Notes: a model not told the origin generated them from the sequence alone. DNA of 64,000 nucleotides from CALUOB01 sp944322305 (GCA_963931605.1 OZ007031.1:1116001-1180000), one strand, 5' to 3'; numbered from the stretch's first letter, positions 48,577-58,029 are shown. Numbers and translations: made by a program.

Positions 48577-50655
48577 TCAGTGTAGCGCACCCGAGGCGTG
48601 GACCAGCGAGAAATCGAGGTGGCCGCGCAGCGTGTCAACCGCCTTCACCTCGACCACCACGCGCTGGCCGATGGTGACGACCGTGCCCGTCGCCGAGCCG
48701 GTCACGGCGAGGCGCGCAGGGTCGACCTCCCAGTACTCGTCGCCCAAGTCGCGCAGGCGCACCATGCCCTCGGCCTGCGTGTCCTCCAGGCGCACGAACA
48801 CGCCGGACTCCGACACCCACGACACGACGCCGGTGCCGCGCTCGCCTATGCGGTCGGCATAGAACTGGGCGATCTTGACCTTCTCAGAGGCGCGCTGGGC
48901 AGCGTCGGCGGCGCGCTCCTGGTCGGAGGAGTGGCGGCAAACCTGCGGCAGCACGTACTCGAGCGCCTGCGGCCCGCGACCGACGAGATGCTCGGTGCGC
49001 TCGCGCACCGCTTGGCGGCCCAGGCGCTCGCGCGCGAGCGCGAGCTTGAGCACGCGGTGAACCACCAGGTCGGGATAGCGGCGGATGGGGCTGGTGAAAT
49101 GGCAGTACGCCGGCGCGCCGAGGGCGTAGTGGCCCTCGTTGGCGGGCTTGTAGAGCGCGCGCTGCATCGCGCGCAGGAGCAGGGCGTTTACCAGCGGCGC
49201 CGTTGGCAAGCCGGCGGTCTTCTCGATGGCGCGCTCGATGGCGCGCGGGTCTCCCCCGCGCACGGCCAGGGCGTCGGGACGCGCAAGGGCGCCGATCTCG
49301 GCCAGCGTTGCCGCCGCGGCGCTCAGGCTCTCGGGCGCCGGCGGCTCGTGCACGCGGTAGGCGGCCGGCGCGCCCAGGTCGGCGAGCTTCTCGGCCACGC
49401 ACTCGTTGGCAACGAGCATAGCCTCTTCCACCAAGCCCGTTGCGCGCGTGCGGCGCCGTACGGCGATGCCGGTCGGCACACCGTCCGCGCCCACCTGCGG
49501 GCGGACCTCCACCGTGTCGAAGTCGATGGCGCCGCGGGCGTGGCGCAGGCGCTGCCGCAAGCCCGCAAGCTCGTCGGCGCAGGCGAGAAACGCCGCCAGC
49601 CCCTCGGGCGGCAGCGCCTCGGCGCCGTGCTCGAGCTCGCGCGCGTCCTTCTCGCCCGCCAGCACCGCGTCCACCTGGGCGTACGCGAGCCGGAGCTTGG
49701 AGCGGATAACGCTGGGGTAGGCCTCGTAGGCGCGCACGCGGCCCTTGCGGTCGAGCTCGACGTCAACCGTCACGGCAAGGCGATCCTCGTGGGGATTGAG
49801 CGAGCACAGGTCGCACGACAGGCGCTCGGGCAGCATCGGCAGCACGCGGTCGGCCAGGTACACGGAGGTGCCGCGGTCGCGCGCGGCAAGGTCGACCGAG
49901 CTGCCCCACGCCACGTAGTGCGACACGTCGGCGATGTGCACGCCCAAGCGATAACCGCCCTCGTCGGTGCGGGCAACCGAGATGGCGTCGTCGAAGTCGC
50001 GCGCGTCGGCGGGGTCGATCGTCACGAGGAAGCGGTCGCGGATGTCGCGGCGCAGCGGGTCGGCAAGCGCCTCGGCAACGTCAAGCTGCAGGGCCTCCGC
50101 CTCGGCAAGCGCCGGCGCAGGGTAGGCGTCCGTGAGGTCGTACTCGGCCATGACGCTCTGGATGCCGAGGTCAACCGCGTCCTCGGCGCCGATGCGGCGC
50201 TCCACCGTGACGGCGCCCGCCTCGACGCGCGTGGGGTACGCGGTGATGCGCGCCACCACCACGTCGCCGGGCTTGATGCCGTGCGCGCGCGGAGAGCGGT
50301 CCTCGGGCAGCACGAAGAAGTCGTGGCGGATGCGCGCATCGAGCGGGCGCACCACCCCCAGCGGCCCCGCCACATGGAAGGTCCCCACAAACGAGGTGGT
50401 GGCGCGCTCCACCACCGCCTGCACCACCGCCTGCATCTCGCCGCCGCGCACGTGATGCACGGTGACGCCCACGGTGTCGCCGTGCATGGCCTCGCGCATG
50501 CCGTGGCGCGCGACCCGAAACGTGCCCTCGGGCGTCTCAACACGCGCCGGGCCACCACCCGGCACGTGGAGCACGCCGGTAAGCGTGGGCCGCTGGGCGC
50601 GCCGCCCGTGCCGCCGCCCCGCCCGCCGGCTGTGCTTCCTATTTCCCCGCCCCAT
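48577..50655 (-). CDS. rnr: Ribonuclease R
   Basis: 692-residue 3'-5' exoribonuclease (RNB family). The metal-binding motif TIDPADARDFDDAIS (212-226) gives the catalytic aspartates. A cold-shock-like N-domain precedes it and an S1 domain (GTGVVSWVSESGVFVRLED) follows. The N-terminus is strongly basic (GNRKHSRRAGRRHGRRAQR). The start at 50655 follows AGGAGGA. RNase R with SmpB/tmRNA degrades nonstop mRNAs, which fits the neighbouring smpB. Confidence 0.94.
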   Translation of the reverse strand: MGRGNRKHSRRAGRRHGRRAQRPTLTGVLHVPGGGPARVETPEGTFRVARHGMREAMHGDTVGVTVHHVRGGEMQAVVQAVVERATTSFVGTFHVAGPLGVVRPLDARIRHDFFVLPEDRSPRAHGIKPGDVVVARITAYPTRVEAGAVTVERRIGAEDAVDLGIQSVMAEYDLTDAYPAPALAEAEALQLDVAEALADPLRRDIRDRFLVTIDPADARDFDDAISVARTDEGGYRLGVHIADVSHYVAWGSSVDLAARDRGTSVYLADRVLPMLPERLSCDLCSLNPHEDRLAVTVDVELDRKGRVRAYEAYPSVIRSKLRLAYAQVDAVLAGEKDARELEHGAEALPPEGLAAFLACADELAGLRQRLRHARGAIDFDTVEVRPQVGADGVPTGIAVRRRTRATGLVEEAMLVANECVAEKLADLGAPAAYRVHEPPAPESLSAAAATLAEIGALARPDALAVRGGDPRAIERAIEKTAGLPTAPLVNALLLRAMQRALYKPANEGHYALGAPAYCHFTSPIRRYPDLVVHRVLKLALARERLGRQAVRERTEHLVGRGPQALEYVLPQVCRHSSDQERAADAAQRASEKVKIAQFYADRIGERGTGVVSWVSESGVFVRLEDTQAEGMVRLRDLGDEYWEVDPARLAVTGSATGTVVTIGQRVVVEVKAVDTLRGHLDFSLVHASGALH

Positions 50656-50779
50656 CGGCGTCCTCCTTCTCATCTGCCATGGACCTCTTACCCCAAAACG
50701 ATAATGCCCCCACCGGGCCTTGATAACCGCGCGAGGGCGCCACGGGGCGTATGTCCCGCGCGCAGATTCCGCATGAGCA

Positions 50780-50803
50780 GGAGGCCCCGTTTCCGGGGCC
50801 TCC
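50780..50803. terminator. Hairpin after ftsX
   Basis: GGAGGCCCCG pairs perfectly with CGGGGCCTCC around a 4-nt loop between rnr and ftsX. The U tract is missing, so it is a possible but not classical terminator. Confidence 0.5.
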
Positions 50804-50876
50804 GTCGCGTCGAATCTGTTTGAGCACGGGATGATGCCCGGCCAGCGCCCCAGAGAGGAGCGCGGTTATCGCCCGC

Positions 50877-51797
50877 CTACACCTTGAGGTAGCGCCGCAT
50901 GGCGATGGCCGAGCCAAACAGGCCGATCACCAGACCGATGGCGATCATGACGCCATAGGTCATGAGGAACTGGTCGGCCGGCACGTTGAAGTTCAAAAAC
51001 GACAGCGAGCTGGTGGCGAGGCGCGGCAGCACCACGTTGCGGATGACCTCGAGCACGCCGATGGCGAGAATCGCGCCGATGACCGCCTGCAGCACGCCCT
51101 CGGTCACGAACGGCCCGCGGATGAAGCCGTTGGAGGCGCCCACGAGACGCATGATGGCGATCTCGCGGCGGCGCGCCGTGATGGAGAGGCGGATGGTGTT
51201 GTTGATGAAGATGAACGCCACGAAGGTGAGCAGCGCCACCAGAACCACCGCCGCAATGCGCACGTAGCTCGTGAAGGCGAAGAGGTGCTCGACCTCCTCG
51301 CTGCCGTAGGCCACGCTGCCGGCCACGTCGCCGCCGTCGGCGTACGCCTGGTAGTCGGCGTCGTCGCGGATCTCCTGAGCCATGTCGGCCACCTGCGAGG
51401 AGTCGTCCATCTCAACGAGGATGGAGCGCGGCAGGGGGTTCTCGTTGTCGAGGCCGTCCATCACGTCCTGCGCGTCGGTGAGGCGCGAGCTGTAGTCGGC
51501 CCATGCCTCGTCCTTGGACACCGTGTCCACGTTGCGGACGTTGTCCCAGCCGGCGATCTTGTCGGCGAAGGCCTGGAAGTCCTCGTCGGAAACAGCGTCA
51601 TCGATGTAAACCTGGATGGTCACCGAGTCCTCGACGGTGCCGAGGATGTTGTTGACCATGATGGACCCGATGGCAAACAGTCCGATGATGAACAGCGAAA
51701 GGAAGATCGTGATGATGCCGCCGAAGCTGGTGGACCAGTTGCGGCGGAAGTGCTTGCCTGCCTCGCGCAGGGAGTAACCGATATTAGAGGGCACCAT
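50877..51797 (-). CDS. ftsX: Cell division protein FtsX
   Basis: 306-residue permease-like partner of FtsE that controls cell-wall hydrolases during division. N-terminal GYSLREAGKHFRRNWSTSFG, a first helix (IITIFLSLFIIGLFAIGSI), a large extracytoplasmic domain and three C-terminal helices with RRREIAIMRLVGASNGFIRG are typical. The start at 51797 overlaps the ftsE stop by 14 bp. Confidence 0.94.
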   Translation of the reverse strand: MVPSNIGYSLREAGKHFRRNWSTSFGGIITIFLSLFIIGLFAIGSIMVNNILGTVEDSVTIQVYIDDAVSDEDFQAFADKIAGWDNVRNVDTVSKDEAWADYSSRLTDAQDVMDGLDNENPLPRSILVEMDDSSQVADMAQEIRDDADYQAYADGGDVAGSVAYGSEEVEHLFAFTSYVRIAAVVLVALLTFVAFIFINNTIRLSITARRREIAIMRLVGASNGFIRGPFVTEGVLQAVIGAILAIGVLEVIRNVVLPRLATSSLSFLNFNVPADQFLMTYGVMIAIGLVIGLFGSAIAMRRYLKV

Positions 51798-52941
51798 AGA
51801 AACCGTAGCCTCCCCTCTCCTGGTCGCGGACAACATGGCCGGCCTCCAGCGCGATAACGCGGCGCTGCATGGAGTCGACCATCTCGCGGTCGTGCGTGGC
51901 AACCACCACGGTGGTGCCGGTGTGGTTGATGCGCTCGAGAAGCTTCATGATGCCCAGCGAGATCGCCGGGTCGAGGTTGCCGGTGGGCTCGTCGCAGATG
52001 AGCAGCGGCGGGCGGTTCACCATGGCGCGGGCAACGCTCACGCGCTGCTGCTCGCCGCCGGAGAGCTGGTCGGGCATGGCGTTGAGCTTCTCGGACAGGC
52101 CCACGAGGCGCAGCACCTCGGGCACCTGCGCGCGGATGACGCCGCGCGGCTTGCCGATGCACTCGAGCGCGAAGGCCACGTTCTCGTACACCGTCTTGTT
52201 GGGCAGGAGCTTGAAGTCCTGGAACACGATACCCATCTGACGACGCAGGTACGGCACCTTGCGGTTCCGGATCTTCATGAGGTCCTGGCCGGCCACCATG
52301 ATGGAGCCGGACGTGGGCTTGACCTCGCGCATGATCGAGCGCAGAAGGGTGGTCTTGCCCGAGCCGGAGTGGCCCACCAGAAACACGAACTCGCCGGGAT
52401 AGATGTCGAGCGTGATGTTGTCGAGCGCCGGCTTGTTGGGCTGCGCCTGGTACACCTTGGTAAGGTTGCGCAGCGAGATGACCGGCTGCACGCCGGCCTC
52501 GCGCGCCTGCTCGCCCGGCGTGGGCTGGTCGGCCGGAAGGGGCGAGAAGACCGTGGTGAAGCTCGGGTCGTTCAGCACCTGGTTGACCGCCTGAACCTCC
52601 TGGGCCTGGTCGCTCGTGACCTCGGGGTTGCGGTAGACGCCCTGGCCCTGCGGCGCGGCGGGCGCCAGCGGGTCCGGGATGTCGGCAATACCGCGCGCAG
52701 GGGTCTGCGCGGCGGACGCGGCCGGTGCGGCGGGCGCCGTGTGCTGCGGTGCCGGCGCGGTTTCGGCCGTTGCCCACAGGGCGTCAGCCTGAGGTTGAGA
52801 TGCGGTGTTCTGACTGTGCGCGCCCACAGGCGCAGCTGAGTCCCCTTGCGGGGCACCCTGCAGAGCGTCGGTGCGCTGCTCGCTTGACTGCGGAGCCTGC
52901 GCCGCCTGCTCAGCGTCGGGTTTACGGAAGTGGTTACCCAC
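51784..52941 (-). CDS. ftsE: Cell division ATP-binding protein FtsE with a long N-terminal extension
   Basis: 385 residues, about 155 more than usual. The ABC domain starts near residue 153 (VISLRNLTKVYQ) with Walker A GHSGSGKTT (190-198), LSGGEQQRVSVARAMVNRPP and LLICDEPTGNLD. Residues 1-150 are Gln/Ala/Pro-rich and predicted disordered, with a short stretch DPSFTTVFSPLPADQ before the ATPase. The start is GTG 52941 after AAGGAG, with a continuous frame, so the extension seems real. Coupled to ftsX by overlap. Confidence 0.92.
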   Translation of the reverse strand: MGNHFRKPDAEQAAQAPQSSEQRTDALQGAPQGDSAAPVGAHSQNTASQPQADALWATAETAPAPQHTAPAAPAASAAQTPARGIADIPDPLAPAAPQGQGVYRNPEVTSDQAQEVQAVNQVLNDPSFTTVFSPLPADQPTPGEQAREAGVQPVISLRNLTKVYQAQPNKPALDNITLDIYPGEFVFLVGHSGSGKTTLLRSIMREVKPTSGSIMVAGQDLMKIRNRKVPYLRRQMGIVFQDFKLLPNKTVYENVAFALECIGKPRGVIRAQVPEVLRLVGLSEKLNAMPDQLSGGEQQRVSVARAMVNRPPLLICDEPTGNLDPAISLGIMKLLERINHTGTTVVVATHDREMVDSMQRRVIALEAGHVVRDQERGGYGFYGAL

Positions 52942-53065
52942 TAGAGCTCCTTCATGTCGTACGTTTAAACTGCCTGAGCAGTCTCATTCTACCAAAGGGC
53001 ATCTGGATACATTAAACGGGCACAGGACGCGCACAGCGCCCGCACCCGCCTCAACCAACAGCAAA

Positions 53066-53085
53066 CGCCCGGGAAGCCCCGGGCG
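53066..53085 (-). terminator. Terminator of the transketolase operon
   Basis: CGCCCGGG and CCCGGGCG form a stem with a 4-nt loop just after the gene; a short T-rich tail follows on the minus strand. Confidence 0.7.
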
Positions 53086-53100
53086 CCTGCCATGCCGTAT

Positions 53101-54027
53101 CTATTTGCCCAGCGTCTCGCGCACGCGGCGCGCGATGCCCGCGGCGTCCAGCCCGAAGTAGGCCAGGAGCTCGTCGGGCTCGCCGGACGTGCCGAAGGTG
53201 GTCATGCCGATGCGCGTCACCGGCACGGGGTGCTTCTCGGAGAGCAGCTCGGCCACGGCCGAGCCCATGCCGCCGTAGACGGAGTGCTCCTCCACCGTCA
53301 CCACGCGCCCGCACTTGACGGCGGAGGCCACGATGGTCTTCTCGTCCAGCGGCTTTACGCTCATGACGTCCACAACCTCGGCGGAGATGCCGTCTTGGGC
53401 GAGAAGGTCGGCCGCCTTGAGGGCCTCGGCCACCTCGACGCCGCAGGCCATGATCGCCACGTCAGCGCCCTCGCGCAGCACGTTGGCGAAGGCCAGCTCG
53501 CAGGTGAAGCCCTCGTCGTAGACCTCGGGCACCACGGCGCGGCCCAGGCGCACGTAGAAGGGGCCGGGCGTGGCGGCGGCCAGGCGGATGGCCGCGCAGG
53601 CGGCGGCGTAGTCGGCCGGCACGAGCACGCGCATGTTGGGCAGCACGCGCATGAGCGCGATGTCCTCGAGCATCTGGTGCGTGGCGCCGTCGGGGCCCAC
53701 GGTGATGCCGGAGTGGGTGGGGCACACCTTCACGTTGAGGTTGGAGTCGCACACGGTGTTGCGGATCTGCTCCCAGCAGCGGCCGGTGCCGAACACCGCG
53801 AACGAGCCGGTGAAGGCCGTGCGGCCGGCGAGCGAGAGGCCCGCGGCCACGCCGATCATGTTCTGCTCGGCGATGCCCACGTCCACCATGCGGTCGGGGT
53901 AGGCTTCGGCGAACTTGCCGGTGGTGGTGGAGCCTGCGAGGTCCGCGTCAACGGCTACGACGTCGACGCCCTCCTCGACGAGCTTTGTCAGGGTTTCGCC
54001 GAACGCGGCGCGAGTTGCCTTTGCCAT
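53101..54027 (-). CDS. Transketolase, C-terminal subunit
   Basis: 308 residues equal to the pyrimidine-binding and C-terminal domains of transketolase. GIAEQNMIGVAAGLSLAG contains the Glu that activates thiamine diphosphate. TGSFAVFGTGRCWEQIRN and YVRLGR are typical of the half-size C subunit found in anaerobes and archaea. Works with the N subunit encoded 3 bp upstream in the non-oxidative pentose phosphate pathway. Normal length. Confidence 0.93.
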   Translation of the reverse strand: MAKATRAAFGETLTKLVEEGVDVVAVDADLAGSTTTGKFAEAYPDRMVDVGIAEQNMIGVAAGLSLAGRTAFTGSFAVFGTGRCWEQIRNTVCDSNLNVKVCPTHSGITVGPDGATHQMLEDIALMRVLPNMRVLVPADYAAACAAIRLAAATPGPFYVRLGRAVVPEVYDEGFTCELAFANVLREGADVAIMACGVEVAEALKAADLLAQDGISAEVVDVMSVKPLDEKTIVASAVKCGRVVTVEEHSVYGGMGSAVAELLSEKHPVPVTRIGMTTFGTSGEPDELLAYFGLDAAGIARRVRETLGK

Positions 54028-54030
54028 GGG

Positions 54031-54933
54031 TTAAGCCTCCTTGCAGGCGGCGGCCAAAGCGGCCTGGGCCTCGTCGAGCTCCGCTAACGCCTGGGCGGCC
54101 TGCTCGGCGCTCGGGGCGTTGCCGTGCCAGTTGCAGGCGTCCTCCATGAAGGAGACGCCCTTGCCCTTGACCGTGTGGGCCACGACGGCCGTGGGCGCGC
54201 CGGTGGTTTCGGCGGCCTCGGCAAAGGCGGCGCGCAGCTCAGGGATGCTGTGGCCGTTCACCTCGACCACGTGCCAGCCGAAGGCCTTGAGCTTGCCGCA
54301 GAGGTCGCCCAAGCTGCACACGTCGGTTACGTGGCCGTCGATCTGCAGGTTGTTGAGGTCGATAACCGCGCACAGGTTGTCGAGCCCGCGGTGCGCGGCG
54401 AACATGAAGGCCTCCCAGTTCTGGCCCTCCTGCAGCTCGCCGTCGCCGGTGAGGGCGTAGACACGCTTTGCCGGCGCATCCTCGCCCGCGCGGGCGGCGT
54501 CCTGCTTGAACGCGAGCGCCAGGCCCGAGGCGATGGAGAGACCCTGGCCCAGCGAGCCGGTGGACACCTCGATGCCCGGGGCGCAGTGGCAGTCGGGGTG
54601 GCCCTGGAGGCGCGAGCCGAGCTTACGCAGGGTGGCGAGCTCCTCGCGCGGGATGTAGCCGATCTCGGCGAGAACCGCGTACAGCGCAGGGGCGGCGTGG
54701 CCCTTGCACAGGATAAAGCGGTCGCGGTCGGGATCGTTGGGATCGTCGGGGTTGTAGCTTAGAACGTTTGCGAAGAAGAGCGTGGCCATGATGTCAGCTG
54801 CGGAAAGCGAGCCGCCCGGGTGTCCGGAACCCGCCTCAGCGAGCATGCTGATGATGTCATGGCGCAGACGGTTGGCGACGAGGGCGACCTCGACGTCGGT
54901 GCGCGCTTGTTGCGCGCCAAGCGTGTTGCTCAT
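54031..54933 (-). CDS. Transketolase, N-terminal subunit
   Basis: 300 residues equal to the diphosphate-binding domain. GSGHPGGSLSAADI and the TPP motif GDGELQEGQNWEAFMFAAHR ending near VIDLNNLQ are visible. Starts at 54933 after GGGGAG. The promoter with TATAAT is at 54992. Its gap to the C-subunit gene is 3 bp, so the two form a coupled operon. Confidence 0.93.
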   Translation of the reverse strand: MSNTLGAQQARTDVEVALVANRLRHDIISMLAEAGSGHPGGSLSAADIMATLFFANVLSYNPDDPNDPDRDRFILCKGHAAPALYAVLAEIGYIPREELATLRKLGSRLQGHPDCHCAPGIEVSTGSLGQGLSIASGLALAFKQDAARAGEDAPAKRVYALTGDGELQEGQNWEAFMFAAHRGLDNLCAVIDLNNLQIDGHVTDVCSLGDLCGKLKAFGWHVVEVNGHSIPELRAAFAEAAETTGAPTAVVAHTVKGKGVSFMEDACNWHGNAPSAEQAAQALAELDEAQAALAAACKEA

Positions 54934-54991
54934 GCAACTCCCCTCTTGTTGCGTACGCGAATGGTGCGTGGAGCATACCACGGCGGGTGCC

Positions 54992-55020
54992 ATTATAGGG
55001 ATGCACGGTCCAAAACGTAA
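54992..55020 (-). promoter_or_regulatory. Promoter of the transketolase operon
   Basis: On the minus strand TTACGT (-35, 55020-55015), a 17-nt spacer and a perfect TATAAT (-10, 54997-54992) lie about 58 bp upstream of the start codon. Confidence 0.6.
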
Positions 55021-55116
55021 CCCTCACGTAAAAACAGGGCCCTTGACCTGCATGATAAAACGTTTATCTGTGAAGAGCCCGCGCAGGCGGGAGGGAGGGG
55101 CGGACAGGTGGGCGGA

Positions 55117-55818
55117 GCTTGAGGGCGGCAACTGACGCGAGCGGGCGTGTGACCCTTGCGGGCGACGCAGGACAGGGCCGTGGCGGACGTTTGCCCGCGG
55201 AAGCGTCACCTAAGCGTCGAGCGGTTGTCGGTTGGTCGCGGAAACTGCACCCAAGCGCCAACAGGACGACAGTTGACCGCCACTTCGTCATCGTGGGTCC
55301 AGTTGGTCGCTTTTTCGACACGGCGAACCTGGTTGGTCGCTTTTATCGCGCGCAGCGGGCTGGATTCCGAGAATTACGTGCGACCGAAGCGGCTAACTGC
55401 TCGTTAGATGTCGAAAGGGCGTTCAAGCTGGGCCTTAGATGCGCCTCTCGCGAACAACCGAACCTTGCAAGTCGGACCAGCGACCAACCGCGCGGACACC
55501 TTTGCTGTTGTATGCAATAAGGGCAACCAACGTGGACTTAGCCGTCTTTCTCGCGACCAACTAGCTGCGCGCTCTCGTCGCCGCACGCGGTATCGGCGGG
55601 CAACCGGACGCTAGATGCGGCTTGCGCGACCAACTGCGCGGCCGTCTTCTCCGCTGGATGCGATAAGGGCGACCAACCGGCTGCTAGATGACATGACGGC
55701 GACCAACCGCGCCAGCCCTTCGGCGTTTGCGCGCGGAAATGCGACCAACCGGTCGCACCGGGCATGCCGCACCGGGCACGCTACCCCGCGGCACGCGACC
55801 TGCTACGCCTGCGCCTCG
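55117..55818. repeat. Degenerate intergenic repeat array 3 (GCGACCAAC family, about 73-bp period)
   Basis: No gene is visible. GCGACCAAC-type cores start at 55480, 55522, 55553, 55598, 55626, 55669, 55699 and 55741. Intervals alternate 42, 31, 45, 28, 43, 30 and 42, so the array repeats as a pair of cores every 71-76 bp. Cores are preceded by words like CTAGATGCG. In the left part GTTGGTCGC cores appear in the opposite orientation at 55231, 55301 and 55331, the last two 30 bp apart as at 5904/5934. Confidence 0.7.
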
Positions 55819-57294
55819 CTACGCGTACGGCAGCTCCTCCATGCTCAGCAGCTCGACCTCGCGCAGCATCTCGGCGCTGTCTAGGCCGCGGCCGTCCACG
55901 CTGGCCTCGCCCATCTGGTTATCGCACGGATCCCACCGGACGCCGTCGCACGCCGGAGCCAGCTCTGCCATGAAGGCGCGGTTGGCCACCATGCGCCACG
56001 GGTCGAGGTTGCCGAAGTAGTGGCGCCGGCGCTTCTCGGCACCCGCGCGCCGTGCCGACGAGCCGAACGAGCAGTCGGCCCACAGCCACCCCATGCCCGG
56101 CGCGTAGAACTGCGCCCAGTCGTGCGGGCTCACGCTGTCCGGAGTCACGTACAGGCCGCTTTGCCACCGCGCCGGCACACCCGCCGCGCGACACAGCGCG
56201 ATGAAGGTCGCCGCCATCACGCCGCAGTCGCCGCGCAGCGACTTGGCGCAGGTGTCGGCGATGTTGTCGAGCAGCGCATACGGCGGCTGGTAACGGTAGT
56301 CAACGTTCGCGGTCACATAGTCGTACAGCGCCCGGGCCTGCGCCAGCGGCGTGCGCGCGCCGGCAGTCACGCGTGCGGCCAGGGCACGCACGTACGGCGT
56401 GAACACGATGTGCGGCTCAAGCTCGGCCAGGTCCTCGGGCGCAACGTCACCCTCCCCCAGCGCAGCCGGCACCGTCGCGGCATCATCCGCGTCCCCCTCC
56501 GCCAGCGCGTACGCATCCACGTACGGCGTCCGCGCCACGTACCGGTATGTCACCTCGAAGGCGCGCACGGTATCCGACTCCCAGTACACGGTCCGCGCAG
56601 GCGCATCCGGCTCGGCCACGACCGCGCCCTCGGTGGCGGCAAGGATCTCGATTGCGCTTTGCTGAGCGCAGGCGGCAGGCACCGGGAGCCACGCGCGCAC
56701 CGTCTCGCCGGCAGCCGCCCCGGGCACCTCCAGCCGCGCCCGCAGCGTGATCCGCCGGGCCGCCCCGCCTTCGGCGCGCGTGCGCTCGATAAGCGCGTCG
56801 CGCGCCTCAACGTCGCCTGCGGACGCCGGCGCCAGGCCGGGGATCTCGTGGACGTACACGCGCAGGGAGTCCATGAAGTTCTCCAAGAAATGCTGCTCGC
56901 CCTCGATGAAGCGCCAGTCGATCCGGCGCCGGGCGATAAGCGCGTTCAGGTCCGCTTCGGAAAAGCCGGGGATCTCGGCGCGCAGCGTCGCAAGCGCCTC
57001 GGCGCGGGTCACCGTGAAGGCGCGGCGCGTAAGCTCGATGCGGTGCCGCTCCGCCCGAAGGCACCCTACCAGCTCGGGCTGCACGCCCACCGGCTCCATA
57101 CCTGCGGTAAGCAACGCGTCGATGGCCGCAACCGCCTCGGAGAGCCGGCCGGCCGCACGCAGGCGCTCAACCTCGGCAGGCAGCCCCAAACCGATCATCC
57201 GCAGGTCGGCGTTGGAGACGTCTGCGTCCCAGCCCACCGGCGCCGTGCACGTTACCTGGCCGTCTTCCGGATAGCGAAACATCACCCGTGCCAT
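55819..57294 (-). CDS. Transglutaminase-like domain protein
   Basis: 491 residues with a transglutaminase-like core. The catalytic triad is visible as Cys357 in GDCGVMAA, His391 in SPHDWAQFY and Asp407 in WLWADCS. The N-terminal 300 residues contain a beta-rich domain with AWLPVPAACAQQSAIEILAA. Such proteins act as proteases or amidases in anaerobes; the substrate is unknown. No signal peptide is seen, so it is probably cytoplasmic. The start at 57294 follows GGGGAGG. Confidence 0.78.
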   Translation of the reverse strand: MARVMFRYPEDGQVTCTAPVGWDADVSNADLRMIGLGLPAEVERLRAAGRLSEAVAAIDALLTAGMEPVGVQPELVGCLRAERHRIELTRRAFTVTRAEALATLRAEIPGFSEADLNALIARRRIDWRFIEGEQHFLENFMDSLRVYVHEIPGLAPASAGDVEARDALIERTRAEGGAARRITLRARLEVPGAAAGETVRAWLPVPAACAQQSAIEILAATEGAVVAEPDAPARTVYWESDTVRAFEVTYRYVARTPYVDAYALAEGDADDAATVPAALGEGDVAPEDLAELEPHIVFTPYVRALAARVTAGARTPLAQARALYDYVTANVDYRYQPPYALLDNIADTCAKSLRGDCGVMAATFIALCRAAGVPARWQSGLYVTPDSVSPHDWAQFYAPGMGWLWADCSFGSSARRAGAEKRRRHYFGNLDPWRMVANRAFMAELAPACDGVRWDPCDNQMGEASVDGRGLDSAEMLREVELLSMEELPYA

Positions 57295-57456
57295 GCTGCC
57301 TCCCCTGCGCCGGTCCGCCCGGCATCGCGCGTTTTCCCTGCCCACTACTATATATGTTCAAACAGGGTGGACACCTCAGGGCTGGACGCTCTACAACGTA
57401 GCACGCTCAACGGAAGCGGCGCCGGCACGCAGCGGCAAGAGGCCGCAGCCCCCGCG

Positions 57457-58029
57457 TTACCCCTGCCGCTCAGCCGAGCGGATGCGCGACAGCGTGATCG
57501 GCGACATCCCCAGGTACGAGGCAATATAGCGGTTGGGAATCTGGCTGATCCGCCCGGGGTACTTCTCGCAGAACCAGCGGTAGCGCTCGTCGGCACGCAT
57601 CTGCGAGACCACCTCCTTGACCTCCCAGTGCATGATCCACGCGTCTTGCAGCATCCTGATGCAGGCAAGCGCAAGCGGTAGGCTTGTGTTGAGAATGGCC
57701 AAGAACCGCGCAAGGTCAAAGGAGAGCAACACGCTGTCGAACAGCGCCTCCACCGTGGTGGGCGACGGCACGTCGAAGCGCGCCGAAGGCATCACCGGTG
57801 AGCCTACGTCGAGCATCAGGCAATCGGTGACCTCGCGGTCCTCGTGATCGATGAAAAACGAGCGCATGCCCCCTGAAACCAACAGGTTCGCCTGCGTCTG
57901 CACGTCGCCCGCCGTGATGATCCGCTCACTTTTGGCAACCGTGCGCACCCGCGCGATGGCCACCAGCTTATCAACCAGCTCCTCGTCAGACCCTGCGATC
58001 ATACGGGAAACGAGAGATTCGATCGTCAT
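57457..58029 (-). CDS. Crp/Fnr family transcriptional regulator
   Basis: 190-residue regulator. The cNMP-binding beta-barrel covers the first two thirds (SERIITAGDVQTQANLLVSG, FFIDHEDREVTDCLMLDVGS) and a compact winged helix the C-terminus (QIPNRYIASYLGMSPITLSR). The FNR cysteine cluster is absent and cAMP-binding residues are not conserved, so the ligand is unknown. A large inverted repeat (58050-58104) sits just upstream and could be its site or a terminator. Confidence 0.8.
   Translation of the reverse strand: MTIESLVSRMIAGSDEELVDKLVAIARVRTVAKSERIITAGDVQTQANLLVSGGMRSFFIDHEDREVTDCLMLDVGSPVMPSARFDVPSPTTVEALFDSVLLSFDLARFLAILNTSLPLALACIRMLQDAWIMHWEVKEVVSQMRADERYRWFCEKYPGRISQIPNRYIASYLGMSPITLSRIRSAERQG

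Noticed and set aside
55480..55760. CRISPR array
   Set aside because: The repeats are degenerate, the spacing alternates 28-45 bp and the intervals are related to one another, not unique spacers. No cas gene is visible.
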